Shown piece by piece: positions 7,750 through 17,874 of a stretch of DNA of 64,000 bases. Location of the stretch: positions 89,877 to 153,876 of the forward strand of contig JANQHX010000109.1 in NCBI GenBank assembly GCA_028282465.1. Direction: 5' to 3'. The number at the start of each line of letters is the position of its first letter. Position 1 is the stretch's first letter. The notes under the pieces were generated by a model, which searched no databases, was not told the origin of the DNA, and worked only from the letters and a program-made list of their open reading frames with translations. The position numbers and the translations under genes are program-made. This DNA is from Gynuella sp. GTDB taxonomy: Bacteria; Pseudomonadota; Gammaproteobacteria; Pseudomonadales; Natronospirillaceae.

Positions 7750-10700
7750 TTACTTAAAAAACCTTTGTCTTCTGGATTTTAATATTAACAATAGAATTCC
7801 AAAGAACATGAATAATCCATCAGTAGCTCCGCCCTTACTTGAACCACTAGTTGTATTATTGGTTTGTGTGTTTTGCTGATTCGAACTATCACTTTGACCG
7901 GATGCTACTGCACCTAATAAATGAAGGTCACTGCCTGAGCCATCGTTATTGCCAACCAATAGATCCGCTTCGCCATTTCCGTCTAAGTCTTCTAACAATA
8001 CTGAGGAACCTGAGCTGCTATCAAGTACTGGGCCTGGGGTATAATTACCCTGATTGTCTTGTAACATGACCTGAACCACGCCATTTTCGCTCATCACTGC
8101 TAAATCTGGGTCGCCATCACCGTCATAGTCTCCAGCTGAAATGGTTTGACTGTTTCCTGCATCTAAGGTTTCCGTTAATTCAACATCACTTTGTGTAGAA
8201 TCTAACTCATAAATTTCAATAGAGCTGTTGCTCTCGTCTGCCACGTTAGCAACGACCAACTTATCCCAAACGCCATCGTTATCAGCATCTAAAATATTGA
8301 CATCATTGGTTTGCGACGTACTGCTACCCACGTTCACGGTTTCTGAATTGTCAAATCCATTACCGTTCAAACCAGTTCGAGCTTGTGGGCTGCTCGATAC
8401 GCGCTGATTTATATACAGCAAATTGTAGTAGCCATAGTTAGCTACAAAAATATCGTCGTCGCCGTCAAAATCAAAATCAAATACAAAAACTGCACGACTG
8501 TCATACTGGCCTAACTCAGCAGCCAGTGTGAAGTTACCATTGCCGTCGTTCAGATAAACTGTGTTTGCTTGATTACCCGCATTAGCAAAAACTAAATCCA
8601 CTGCACCATTACCATCAAAGTCACCCAGAGCCACATCTCTTGACTCTGATGCTCCCAGAGAAGCTGCAGGCGCAAAATAACCTTGACCGTCGTTTTGCCA
8701 AACTGTATTTGCTTCATCTGAGCCATTTGCGAGTACGATATCTAAGGTGTTGTTGCCATCAAAATCTGCGATAGCCAAACTATAACTGTCTGCTGAATCA
8801 TAAAGATAACTGTGAGGAACCACGGCGGAATAAGTGCCGTTAAATCTGAAAATTGATGAGGTCTCGCCAGGGCCATTGGCCAAAATAATTTCAGGCTTAC
8901 TGTCGCCCTGAATATCTGCAACTGCCATAGCGCGAGTATTGGCTTCACCCCAGCCACTGATAGTGGTTTCTGGCTCTTCTTGAGCTGGATCTGCGAAGCT
9001 CACGCTTGAACTAACAGAATTGTTTGCAGAATTTGCTTCTGTTCCGGCGTTCTCAAACTCTGCAACTACATCGACTGAACTCGCTGTATCTGAAGTCAAT
9101 TCAATCCAAACTTGCGCACTTGCACCATTACTCAAGGTAGAAATCAAACACTGAACACGGCTGGAACTAGTGGAACATTCTCCTGAGGTGTCTGTGATTG
9201 AGAATCCATCTAAGGAAATATTTACGGTGCCTGAGGTATCTGATGGGCCACTGTTATTTAGGGTATATACAATTCGTATTGAGTCACCGGCATCTGCAAG
9301 ATTTTGTTGTGGATTAGAAGAGATAGACAAGTCACTTTCTATCACAGACGCCGTAACGGTCACAGTGAATGCTTGCATGGTATCGTGTTCGCCATCTGAA
9401 ACCAGTATTTCAAAGTTAAAGGTACCTGCTTGTTCTGCAGTACCAGAAAGCTCTCCATTGTTATAGCCAATACTCAGCCAACTTGGCGCACCGCTTAAAC
9501 CATAAGTTATAGAACTGTCGACATCTGATGCCTCTACCTCAAAGTTGATGTTGTCATCTAGTGCAACACTCAATGTGTTAGCGGATGAGATGACGGGAGC
9601 ATCATTGACTGCCGAAACGGTGATTTCAACGTTGAAGCTATTACTATCCTCTATGCCATCTGAAGCCACAACCGGCACTGTAATGGTTCCGTTAAAATCG
9701 GCATCTGGCATGACCACTGAACCGGAAATCGAATAATTTATTCCAGCTGCCAGACTTAAGCTAATGTCATCCATTAAGTTGTCGGCGTCTGTAATAATAA
9801 GATCTGACACTACTATTTCGATAGAACCATCTTCAGGTACCGTCAGTGGATTTTGTCCAACGATCACTGGCGCTGAATTCGAATTTGGATCAGCCCCTAC
9901 CGTCAACTCAAAGCTCTGACTAACTTCATCTGTTCCGTCAGATACTAAAACATTAAAGTTATAGGTACCCGCAATATCAGGTACTCCAGACATAACACCG
10001 GTGGTGAAATTCATGGCAAGCCAAGTGGGTGCACCAGATAATCCATAATTAACGATGTTTTCCACGTCCGTAGCCGTCACATTAAAATTAAAACTCGCGC
10101 CGACATTACCGGATGCATTATTAGCGGAAGTAATTACTGGAAGGTCATTGATGCTGTTCACTGTGATCGAAAGATTGAACATATCAGAATCTAATAACCC
10201 GTCATTCACAGTCACAGGGACTGAAAGTGTGCCATTGAAATCCGCATCGGGAGAAACTGTATTGCCACTCACGGAATAGTTAGCACCAGAAGCCACATTC
10301 AATGAAAAATCTGCTGGGTAACTATTATCTGGGTCACTCACTGTTAAATTCGCTAGGGCAATGGTTAGAGAGCCATCTTCATCGAGGCTCAATGCACTTT
10401 GTCCAGAAATAACTGGTTGGTCATTAACTGGGTGGACTGTAATGGTGACATTGTATGTGGCAGAGTCACTGGTTCCGTCATTTACTTTAACAGGTACCGT
10501 TAAATCACCATTGAAGTCGGTTGAAGGTGTGATGGTTTCATCAACCACTGAATAGTTGGTTCCGGAGGAAACCATTAACGAAAAACCAGTTGGATAACTA
10601 TTGTCTGGATCACTCACGGTCAAATCATCAAGCGTCAGTGTTAGTGAACTGTCTTCGTTCACACCTAATACGCTTTGGTCTGTTATGGTCGGAACATCAT

Positions 10701-12741
10701 TCACTGCTGACACAGTCACTGAGACATTAAAAGTATTAGAGTCATCAGATCCATCATTCACAGTGACGGGTATGGTGAGCGTGCCATTGAAATCGACATC
10801 GGGCGTAATTGTATTTCCGGAAACTGAATAATTAGTGCCAGTTGCCACACTCAATGTGTGATCTGTTGGCACTGTATGATCGGAGTCGGTTACCGTGATA
10901 TCTGAGAATGAAAGGGTGTAGCTGTTATCTTCATCAATCGTGATAGCATTTTGCCCAGTAATGACTGGTGCAGAATTCACTACTGGAGCGGGATCAACGG
11001 TTAACGCAAAGCTTTGTGTAGTTTGCCCTACACCATCAGAAACCAATACGTCGAAATTGAATGTGCCGTCTGTATCTGGAGTGCCAGACATTACGCCGCT
11101 GGTAAAACCTATTGATAACCAGGAAGGGGCACTAGACAACCCGTAGTTAACTGAATTCTCTACATCAGTTGCTAGCACATTAAAATTGAAGCTGGTACCG
11201 ACTTCCCCAGTTGCCGAACTGGCTGATGTTATTGATGGCAAATCATTAATGCTATTAACCGTTACAGAGACATCAAAACTGTCTGAAGTAAGTGATCCGT
11301 CATTGACCGTCACTGCAACGGTTAATGTGCCATTGAAGTTTGCAGTTGGGGTAATAGTTGAACCACTAACGGTGTAGTTTGGCCCGGTTGCAACGGATAA
11401 GGCAAAACCTGTTGGGTAACTGTTATCAACATCAGTAACAGTTAAATCGCCCAAGGTAAGAGTTAAAGAATTATCTTCATCAACATCCAATGCACTTTGC
11501 CCAGTAACCTCTGGCTTGTCATTTACTGCGTTGACTGTGACTGACAAATTAAAAGTATTTGAATCATCTATTCCATCGTTAACTGTCACCGGTACCGTTA
11601 AGCTTCCGTTAAAGTCTGCATCAGGTGTAACGGTGCTACCGGATACAGAATAATTCGATCCTGCTGATACTGTCAGAGTATGGTCAGTGGGAACTGTGTG
11701 GTCTGAATCAGTTACTGTTATGTCTGAGAATGAAAGTGTGTAGCTGTTGTCTTCGTCAATTGTAATTGCATTTTGTCCAGTAATGACTGGCGCAGAATTG
11801 CTAACTAAAGTAGCCGCCACAGGCCAACCGATGTCTTTAAATAACGCCTTTGTTAAATAAGACTCACCCGAGCCCGTGAGCATGGGTTCCATAACCTCGT
11901 TAGGGTCGAGGACAGTATCAAAATGAGAAACACTCGAACCACTTTCATATGAGCTCGGCGCGTACATCCTCACTTTGCCATTGGTCAGGCCAGATGTGAG
12001 AAAGCTGCTTTCAGCAGTGACTTCGGCACCAGACCAGACAAGATCGCCAGTATCCAAAATAGCAGCAGCTCTTAGCCCATCTGAAGCCATATCTTTTAAA
12101 TTAGTGCTTGAAGAGTTGTCTTGTAAGTGCACTAGGTAATGATCGTCATAACCACCCGCTTTTTGCCCAGCACTATTGAGTAACGTGTAAAAACCCAATC
12201 CATGAGCAATTTCGTGAAGTACTGTTTCGTAGAAATCAATCTGAGATCCGGTCGCTGTACCTGAGCCATCATGGTAGTACCAACTCGCTCCTGACAAACA
12301 ACTGGACGTGCCCACTTCACTGTTAAATGTGGCATTAATGTCAGGGTTACCTGGATCTAAATCACTGCCATAAAGTGCGTTTGCTAAGGCAATGGGATAC
12401 CAAGTACCAGATAGCGGCGCACCTGAAAAATCTCGGCTGGAACCCGCTGCACCCGCAGACCCGAGAACACCGCTCGACGTTGAGCAAGTCAGTGCAGCGA
12501 ATACCATATTAATCTCTATGGTGACATCGCTATCCAGATAATCAGCCCAAACTTGAGCTGCTGCTTCAATGGTGTCAGCTCTTTCTGTAGTGCAACCAGT
12601 ATCAAAGGTTACGTTTATAACTGTACCTGTTGTTGCGCCAGTAACTGTGATCGGGCTACCACAGGTAGCGGCGTTTGCCGGGCCACTAAAGGCGAATAGA
12701 GAAACGAAAACAGAGCTTAGGAATAGAAATATGTTTTTCAT
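7750..12741 (-). CDS. large secreted metalloprotease-like protein with cadherin/Ig-like and FG-GAP repeats, GlyGly-CTERM-like tail
   Basis: A Sec signal peptide (residues 1-24, ending ANA) is followed by a zinc-peptidase-like domain with HEIAHGLGF (H176, E177, H180). Residues ~315-1150 are tandem cadherin-like/VCBS-type repeats (NSAPVITGQ...DEDNS...ADFNG...VPVTVNDG) with interspersed putative Ig domains (PSWLSIG...SGTP). A DUF11/CARDB-like segment comes next (~1150-1260), then FG-GAP/VCBS-type calcium-binding repeats (DFDGNG, DYDGDGDPD). The tail has SSKGG, a hydrophobic stretch and RRQR, like GlyGly-CTERM substrates of rhombosortase processed after type II secretion. The role is probably adhesion or extracellular proteolysis; the substrate is unknown. 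It follows a small exported protein by 9 bases. Confidence 0.87.
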   Translation of the reverse strand: MKNIFLFLSSVFVSLFAFSGPANAATCGSPITVTGATTGTVINVTFDTGCTTERADTIEAAAQVWADYLDSDVTIEINMVFAALTCSTSSGVLGSAGAAGSSRDFSGAPLSGTWYPIALANALYGSDLDPGNPDINATFNSEVGTSSCLSGASWYYHDGSGTATGSQIDFYETVLHEIAHGLGFYTLLNSAGQKAGGYDDHYLVHLQDNSSSTNLKDMASDGLRAAAILDTGDLVWSGAEVTAESSFLTSGLTNGKVRMYAPSSYESGSSVSHFDTVLDPNEVMEPMLTGSGESYLTKALFKDIGWPVAATLVSNSAPVITGQNAITIDEDNSYTLSFSDITVTDSDHTVPTDHTLTVSAGSNYSVSGSTVTPDADFNGSLTVPVTVNDGIDDSNTFNLSVTVNAVNDKPEVTGQSALDVDEDNSLTLTLGDLTVTDVDNSYPTGFALSVATGPNYTVSGSTITPTANFNGTLTVAVTVNDGSLTSDSFDVSVTVNSINDLPSITSASSATGEVGTSFNFNVLATDVENSVNYGLSSAPSWLSIGFTSGVMSGTPDTDGTFNFDVLVSDGVGQTTQSFALTVDPAPVVNSAPVITGQNAITIDEDNSYTLSFSDITVTDSDHTVPTDHTLSVATGTNYSVSGNTITPDVDFNGTLTIPVTVNDGSDDSNTFNVSVTVSAVNDVPTITDQSVLGVNEDSSLTLTLDDLTVSDPDNSYPTGFSLMVSSGTNYSVVDETITPSTDFNGDLTVPVKVNDGTSDSATYNVTITVHPVNDQPVISGQSALSLDEDGSLTIALANLTVSDPDNSYPADFSLNVASGANYSVSGNTVSPDADFNGTLSVPVTVNDGLLDSDMFNLSITVNSINDLPVITSANNASGNVGASFNFNVTATDVENIVNYGLSGAPTWLAMNFTTGVMSGVPDIAGTYNFNVLVSDGTDEVSQSFELTVGADPNSNSAPVIVGQNPLTVPEDGSIEIVVSDLIITDADNLMDDISLSLAAGINYSISGSVVMPDADFNGTITVPVVASDGIEDSNSFNVEITVSAVNDAPVISSANTLSVALDDNINFEVEASDVDSSITYGLSGAPSWLSIGYNNGELSGTAEQAGTFNFEILVSDGEHDTMQAFTVTVTASVIESDLSISSNPQQNLADAGDSIRIVYTLNNSGPSDTSGTVNISLDGFSITDTSGECSTSSSRVQCLISTLSNGASAQVWIELTSDTASSVDVVAEFENAGTEANSANNSVSSSVSFADPAQEEPETTISGWGEANTRAMAVADIQGDSKPEIILANGPGETSSIFRFNGTYSAVVPHSYLYDSADSYSLAIADFDGNNTLDIVLANGSDEANTVWQNDGQGYFAPAASLGASESRDVALGDFDGNGAVDLVFANAGNQANTVYLNDGNGNFTLAAELGQYDSRAVFVFDFDFDGDDDIFVANYGYYNLLYINQRVSSSPQARTGLNGNGFDNSETVNVGSSTSQTNDVNILDADNDGVWDKLVVANVADESNSSIEIYELDSTQSDVELTETLDAGNSQTISAGDYDGDGDPDLAVMSENGVVQVMLQDNQGNYTPGPVLDSSSGSSVLLEDLDGNGEADLLVGNNDGSGSDLHLLGAVASGQSDSSNQQNTQTNNTTSGSSKGGATDGLFMFFGILLLILKSRRQRFFK

Positions 12742-12750
12742 TTATTCACC

Positions 12751-13167
12751 TTAAAATTCAGTCACACTGATAGAGCCATCACTATTGATGACCGCCACTG
12801 GTACCTGCTGAAAGCTATTGGAGTGCCTTAGCATCACTGACCCATCATTTTGAGGTTCTTCAATAAGTGCATCATGATTACGATTCGCCAAGCTCTTAGC
12901 TTCTTTGAGAACTTCGGGGTCAATACGCGAGTACATATCTATGGTTAATAGCTTGGGATGATGTCCTAGGGCAGCAGAGGCCTGAGATGAGAAAACGCTT
13001 TCTGGAGCTTTCTCATCAGCAATCTGAGTTGAACTAGTATTTGTTGAATCAGTAACTAGCTGCTGACTTTCTGTGACGACTTCGCTATCTGATATGAAAC
13101 GCACAGTTACGAATACCATCAGATTCAAAAATACCAATGCAGGAATAATGAATAACAACTTTTTCAT
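12751..13167 (-). CDS. hypothetical exported or membrane-anchored protein, 138 residues
   Basis: Not assigned to a family. It starts with MKKLLFIIPALVFLNLMVFV, an uncleaved anchor or signal peptide, followed by a Ser/Thr-rich low-complexity linker and a compact C-terminal region (PEVLKEAKSLANRNHDALI ... VAVINSDGSISVTEF). It lies 9 bases upstream of the large metalloprotease-like gene in the same direction, so the two form an operon. A role as propeptide, chaperone or inhibitor of that protease is conceivable, but the sequence does not show it directly. Confidence 0.7.
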   Translation of the reverse strand: MKKLLFIIPALVFLNLMVFVTVRFISDSEVVTESQQLVTDSTNTSSTQIADEKAPESVFSSQASAALGHHPKLLTIDMYSRIDPEVLKEAKSLANRNHDALIEEPQNDGSVMLRHSNSFQQVPVAVINSDGSISVTEF

Positions 13168-13317
13168 GCCCAGAAGCTCGCCACATAATAGTTCACAGTG
13201 CTCAATATATAACCATTAAGAAGCGTTAGTGACTGGGGGAAACGATTTCCTACAACTTAAAAAAAAACGTCAGACAGTCGGCGAATTTGCGGGAAGATTA
13301 GAGTTTTTGACAGGTAT

Positions 13318-13343
13318 TTAAGAGTCAATGAATTGACTCTTAA
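13318..13343. terminator. perfect inverted repeat between convergent or tandem units
   Basis: TTAAGAGTCAA and TTGACTCTTAA form an 11-bp perfect stem with a 4-base TGAA loop. It lies 42 bases after the stop of the DUF1820 gene and 150 bases upstream of the next leftward gene. There is no strong T-run, so it may be a weak or Rho-assisted terminator, or a binding site. Confidence 0.45.
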
Positions 13344-13384
13344 CACAAAGATGACCTAGGGTCTTTTCGACCAAGCCTTAGAGA

Positions 13385-13723
13385 TTATTTCGACTCTTTT
13401 GGGCCTTGAGGGAAGTTCATGGGGAAAGGTTTAACATTGCCAGCCCCGGAGGTTTCATGCATTTTTGCCACCCCCTCTTTTTCAACTTCATCGATTCTGA
13501 TAATGCTGTGCATGGGAATATAACTGCGTTTCACACCAGCAAATTCAGACTTTAACTTCTCCTCCCCTGGATCGACCAGCACCTGTGAGCGCTCACCAAA
13601 AATCAGCTCTTCTATTTCAATAAAACCATACATATCGCTTTGGAAGATACTCTGGCAATAGACTTCATAGACTTTGTCCTGATTGGCGAAAATGATTTTG
13701 TAGATGTTCTTGTCACTACTCAT
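13385..13723 (-). CDS. DUF1820 family protein
   Basis: A 112-residue soluble protein whose first ~75 residues (NIYKIIFANQDKVYEVYCQ...YGFIEIEELIFGE...VDPGEEKLKSEFAGVKRSYIPMHSIIRIDEV) match the DUF1820 pattern found in many Gammaproteobacteria. The function is unknown. Family members commonly sit next to miaB, as here, where the two genes are divergent with 125 bases between starts. No membrane or export signals. Confidence 0.85.
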   Translation of the reverse strand: MSSDKNIYKIIFANQDKVYEVYCQSIFQSDMYGFIEIEELIFGERSQVLVDPGEEKLKSEFAGVKRSYIPMHSIIRIDEVEKEGVAKMHETSGAGNVKPFPMNFPQGPKESK

Positions 13724-13848
13724 AAATCTATGAAAAACCTTTTAAAACTGTCGGGAAGTGAGTAAAGCGGCGCATTCTATCATGGGATCTGGAGCATGGA
13801 AGCTTCCACAGGTATAATCGCCGGCCCGTTTTTCCTGACACTGTTTTT

Positions 13849-15201
13849 ATGGCCAAAAAGCTATACATCAAGACCTATGGTTGCCAGATGAATGAATATG
13901 ATTCATCCAGAATGGCTGATCTGCTGGGCGAAAGCCACGACCTTGAAATGACCGATACACCTGCGGATGCGGATGTAGTGCTCATGAATACCTGTTCTAT
14001 CCGCGAAGGCGCTCAGGAGAAGGTGTTTCATGAACTGGGCCGATGGAAAAAACTCAAGGCGAAAAACCCAGACCTTAAAATTGGTGTGGGAGGCTGTGTA
14101 GCTAGCCAAGAAGGCGAAGCCATCAGTAACAGAGCTCCCTATGTGGACATGATTTTTGGGCCTCAAACCCTGCACCGTTTGCCAGACATGCTGGACTCCA
14201 CAGAACAGCCTTCGAACAACAAGATTACTGTTGTTGATGTGACTTTCCCCGAAATCGAAAAGTTTGATCACCTTCCCGCGCCGAAATCAGATGGCGTGAC
14301 TGCATTTGTTTCCATCATGGAAGGTTGCTCAAAATACTGTACTTTCTGCGTTGTACCCTACACTCGCGGAGAAGAAGTCAGTCGACCATTTGATGATGTG
14401 CTAGCCGAGGTTATCCACCTTTCTGAACAGGGCGTTAGAGAAATCAATTTCTTGGGCCAAAATGTCAATGCTTACCAAGGTGTCAAATCGAACTCTGAAA
14501 TCGCTGATTTAGCTGAGCTGATTACTGTCTCTGCGAACATTGAAGGCATTGACCGTATTCGGTTTACAACCTCTCATCCGGTAGAGTTTTCTGACACCCT
14601 GATTGACGCTTTTGCAGACGTTCCTGAACTGGTTAGTCATCTTCACCTACCTGTTCAAAGTGGATCAAACGCCATTCTAAGCGCAATGAAGCGGGGCCAT
14701 ACCAGAGATGAATACATAGACAAAATGCAGCGCATTCGCGCAAATCGACCTGATATTAGTTTCTCGTCGGATTTTATTGTTGGCTTCCCTAATGAGACCG
14801 ATCAAGATTTCGAAGATACGATGAATTTGATCGCTGAAATTGGGTTCGATCATTCTTTTAGCTTTGTTTATAGCGCTCGCCCCGGCACGCCAGCTTCTGA
14901 CTTTGAAGACAACACGCCTTTAGATGTGAAAAAGCAAAGACTTCAGCTACTACAACAACGGATTAATCAGCAGTCTTTAGACATTAGCCGCAAAATGGTG
15001 GGTTCAACCCAGGTAGTTTTGGTATCTGGTAAAGCGGAGAAGAACCCAGAGGATATGTGTGGCCGAACAGAGAATAATCGCAACACCTACTTTGAATGCT
15101 CTGATGAGAGCCTAATTGGAAAGTTTGTTCAAATAAGGATCACTCAAGCGTTTCCAAATAGCTTAAGAGGTGAGTTAGTTAACAAAGATTTAGCTTATTA
15201 A
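13849..15201 (+). CDS. miaB: tRNA-2-methylthio-N6-dimethylallyladenosine synthase MiaB
   Basis: Radical-SAM methylthiotransferase that converts i6A37 to ms2i6A37 in tRNAs reading codons that begin with U. Three domains are visible: UPF0004 ([17 protein letters not shown], with cysteines ligating the auxiliary cluster, including GGCVASQEG), radical SAM core with CSKYCTFC, and a C-terminal TRAM domain. The length of 450 is usual. It is followed by ybeZ-ybeY-corC in the order typical of the group. Confidence 0.97.
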   Translation: MAKKLYIKTYGCQMNEYDSSRMADLLGESHDLEMTDTPADADVVLMNTCSIREGAQEKVFHELGRWKKLKAKNPDLKIGVGGCVASQEGEAISNRAPYVDMIFGPQTLHRLPDMLDSTEQPSNNKITVVDVTFPEIEKFDHLPAPKSDGVTAFVSIMEGCSKYCTFCVVPYTRGEEVSRPFDDVLAEVIHLSEQGVREINFLGQNVNAYQGVKSNSEIADLAELITVSANIEGIDRIRFTTSHPVEFSDTLIDAFADVPELVSHLHLPVQSGSNAILSAMKRGHTRDEYIDKMQRIRANRPDISFSSDFIVGFPNETDQDFEDTMNLIAEIGFDHSFSFVYSARPGTPASDFEDNTPLDVKKQRLQLLQQRINQQSLDISRKMVGSTQVVLVSGKAEKNPEDMCGRTENNRNTYFECSDESLIGKFVQIRITQAFPNSLRGELVNKDLAY

Positions 15202-15319
15202 TTTGATGTTAATAAATGTAACTTACAATTGTTCAATAAACGCTCAAAATGATTTTGACAGCTCAAAAATGCCGAGTATCCTTGGTACTAGTTAACTCAA
15301 TGAGGTTCAGACAACTACT

Positions 15320-16345
15320 TTGACTTCCCAAATTGAACTGGCAACGGAAACTGCCAGCACTTCCTTTTCACTTGAACCCGATAACCCAATGCGTTTAGCC
15401 AATCTTTGCGGCTTGGCTAACGAACACTTGAAGCAAATGGAATCTCGCCTAGGCATTGTTATTTACAATCGAGGTAATGGTTTTGAGCTTCAGGGACCGG
15501 AACAAGTCATTGCTGCAGCAAAAGAAATATTAATTCGCCTGTACAGAGAAACTGAAGCAGATCCCGGTGTATCGCCTGATTTGGTTCACCTATTTCTGCA
15601 AGAGTCAGAAGTTGCAGATATGGTGGCCCACAATGAAGGTGAAGAATTGCCTTTTGATGAATCTATGGTGTCTGTGATTCAAACACCTAAAGCGGTGGTT
15701 AAGCCTAGGGGTTTGAATCAGAAGCAGTATGTTCATGCCATATTGCAGAACGACATCAATTTTGGCATTGGGCCCGCAGGAACAGGTAAGACTTTCCTAG
15801 CTGTAGCCTGTGCTGTGAATGCCTTTAAAAAAGACTTAGTACGCAGAATTTTACTGGTTCGTCCCGCAGTTGAAGCAGGTGAAAAGCTTGGCTTTTTGCC
15901 TGGCGATTTAAGCCAGAAAGTAGACCCATATTTAAGGCCTCTGTATGACGCCTTGTACGAAATGCTTGGCTTTGAGCAAGTCGATAAACTGATTGAGCGA
16001 AACGTTATCGAAGTTGCCCCCCTTGCTTACATGAGGGGTAGAACCCTCAGCAATGCCTTTATCATTCTGGATGAAAGCCAAAATACCACCGAAGAGCAAA
16101 TGAAAATGTTCCTCACACGCATTGGTTTTGGATCAACTGCTGTAATTACTGGAGATCCATCTCAGGTGGATTTACCCCGAGGCACTCGGTCAGGCCTAGT
16201 GCATGCGCTGAAGGTGTTAACCAATGTGCAAGGTATTAGCTTTACTCACTTTGGGTCACGAGACGTGGTAAGACATCCCCTAGTACAAAGAATTGTGGAT
16301 GCCTACGACAGCCATGATGCTGAAAAAGAAAAGCAAGCCAAGTAA
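15320..16345 (+). CDS. ybeZ: PhoH-family ATPase YbeZ/PhoL
   Basis: P-loop ATPase of the PhoH family that partners with the YbeY RNase in ribosome and RNA quality control. An N-terminal nucleic-acid-binding segment (ANLCGLANEHLKQMESRLGI) precedes the ATPase with Walker A GPAGTGKT and Walker B FIILDESQNTT. The TTG at 15320 is chosen because the segment before the first ATG (15389), SLEPDNPMRLANLCG, already aligns with known family N-termini. ybeY begins 7 bases downstream, so the two are probably translationally linked. Confidence 0.93.
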   Translation: MTSQIELATETASTSFSLEPDNPMRLANLCGLANEHLKQMESRLGIVIYNRGNGFELQGPEQVIAAAKEILIRLYRETEADPGVSPDLVHLFLQESEVADMVAHNEGEELPFDESMVSVIQTPKAVVKPRGLNQKQYVHAILQNDINFGIGPAGTGKTFLAVACAVNAFKKDLVRRILLVRPAVEAGEKLGFLPGDLSQKVDPYLRPLYDALYEMLGFEQVDKLIERNVIEVAPLAYMRGRTLSNAFIILDESQNTTEEQMKMFLTRIGFGSTAVITGDPSQVDLPRGTRSGLVHALKVLTNVQGISFTHFGSRDVVRHPLVQRIVDAYDSHDAEKEKQAK

Positions 16346-16352
16346 CGCTGAT

Positions 16353-16817
16353 ATGCGCCCGCTTATTGATTTGCAAATCGCGGTGGAAGATCAGGACATT
16401 CCAGCGTCGGAAAACTTTGAACTTTGGGTTACCAACACCTTGAAAAAAACGGGTGTTGGACGTGATGCAGAATTGGCAATCAGAATAGTCACTGCTGAAG
16501 AGATTCAGCAGCTTAATCTTCAATTCCGACGCAAAGACAAGGCAACCAATGTGTTGTCCTTTCCATTCGATTTACCTGTAGGTATTCCAGAAGAAGAAGC
16601 AGTTAATTACCTAGGTGATTTAGCAATCTGTGCTGAAGTAGTGCAGACAGAATCCAAGCAACAGGACAAACCCCTAATTAACCATTGGGCACACATGGTT
16701 ATTCACGGCACCTTACATTTATTGGGTTATGACCATATAGATGATCAGGACGCTGAAATAATGGAAGATTTGGAACGGCAAGTGCTTCAAGAGTTGTCGA
16801 TACCAGATCCTTACTAA
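16353..16817 (+). CDS. ybeY: endoribonuclease YbeY (16S rRNA maturation)
   Basis: Single-strand-specific metallo-endoribonuclease involved in 16S rRNA 3' processing and 70S ribosome quality control. The zinc site HMVIHGTLHLLGYDH is intact (HGxLHLxGYDH). Upstream frame to 16293 overlaps ybeZ; the ATG at 16353 gives the normal 154 residues beginning RPLIDLQIAVED. It lies between ybeZ and corC in one operon. Confidence 0.95.
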   Translation: MRPLIDLQIAVEDQDIPASENFELWVTNTLKKTGVGRDAELAIRIVTAEEIQQLNLQFRRKDKATNVLSFPFDLPVGIPEEEAVNYLGDLAICAEVVQTESKQQDKPLINHWAHMVIHGTLHLLGYDHIDDQDAEIMEDLERQVLQELSIPDPY

Positions 16818-16848
16818 CAGTTTTAATGGACACTATAGAAACCTAGCC

Positions 16849-17706
16849 ATGAGCGAAGATCGACCGACCTCTGTCTCTGGAAAGAAAAGCTGGCTTGAAA
16901 AAGTCGCGGACGCCTTTAATGACGAACCCAGAGACCGTAAAGAAATTATTGAAATCCTTAAAGAGGCCAATGAAAACCAAATATTGGATGATGAATCTTT
17001 CACCATAATCCAAGGAGCTATGAAGGTTTCCGAACTCCATGTCAGAGACATTATGGTTCCTCGGCCTCAAATGATTTGCCTGGACGATGAAGACTCAGCC
17101 CATGACATGCTAACTGAAATCGTTGAGTCTGGCTTTTCTCGATTCCCTGTTATTGGCGACAACAGCGATGAAGTTCAAGGCGTTGTGTTAGCCAAGGATT
17201 TATTAGCCTTAGGTATTAAAACCAAATTTGATAACCAACAAATGACGGCTCGAATCAAGGAAATCATGCGAGAAGTGATCTTCGTGCCTGAAAGCAAACG
17301 CCTTAACAGCTTGTTAAATGACTTCCGCAGCAATCGCCAACACCTTGCCATTGTGGTCGATGAATACGGCGGTACCGCTGGGCTAGTGACTATTGAGGAC
17401 GTGTTGGAAGAGATCGTAGGTGAAATTGACGATGAACACGATGATGAAGCTGACTCCAATATTACGCCACTGGGTCAGGGCAACTTCAAGGTTGATGCAT
17501 TAACACCAATTGATGAGTTCAATGAACATTTTAACTGCGAATTCAATGATGATGAGTATGACACTATTGGTGGAATTGTAACTCACAGTTTCGGTAGGTT
17601 ACCCAAACGGGATGAAAGCATTGAAATTCAGGGAATGGTTTTTAAAGTTGCGAATGCCGACGACAGAAGACTAAGAAGCTTGGTGGTAATTATTGAGTTG
17701 GAATAA
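16849..17706 (+). CDS. corC: CorC/YbeX family CBS-domain protein
   Basis: Cytosolic protein with tandem CBS domains (residues ~65-190, [20 protein letters not shown] and [49 protein letters not shown]) and a C-terminal CorC_HlyC/transporter-associated domain. It is linked to magnesium/cobalt efflux and, genetically, to ribosome maturation through its ybeZ-ybeY neighbours. The length of 285 is typical. It is the last gene of the miaB-ybeZ-ybeY-corC cluster in this window; lnt, usually next, is absent here. Confidence 0.93.
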   Translation: MSEDRPTSVSGKKSWLEKVADAFNDEPRDRKEIIEILKEANENQILDDESFTIIQGAMKVSELHVRDIMVPRPQMICLDDEDSAHDMLTEIVESGFSRFPVIGDNSDEVQGVVLAKDLLALGIKTKFDNQQMTARIKEIMREVIFVPESKRLNSLLNDFRSNRQHLAIVVDEYGGTAGLVTIEDVLEEIVGEIDDEHDDEADSNITPLGQGNFKVDALTPIDEFNEHFNCEFNDDEYDTIGGIVTHSFGRLPKRDESIEIQGMVFKVANADDRRLRSLVVIIELE

Positions 17707-17874
17707 TTATTAGTCTCTAAATAAAGGAAAAATTGAAAATTAAGGCAACTTAAAACCTCTGTCACAAGATCTTGTAAAATCAAAAAACTCGGATTACGTC
17801 ACTTACAAAAAATTCTTCGGCTTTTAACAGTTAATATGGTTATATTATTTAACCCAATTAGTTAATGTACCGTT

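Noticed and set aside
17707..17874. Possible regulatory RNA between corC and the HD-GYP gene
   Set aside because: AT-rich with no stable hairpin or terminator; probably just a promoter region.
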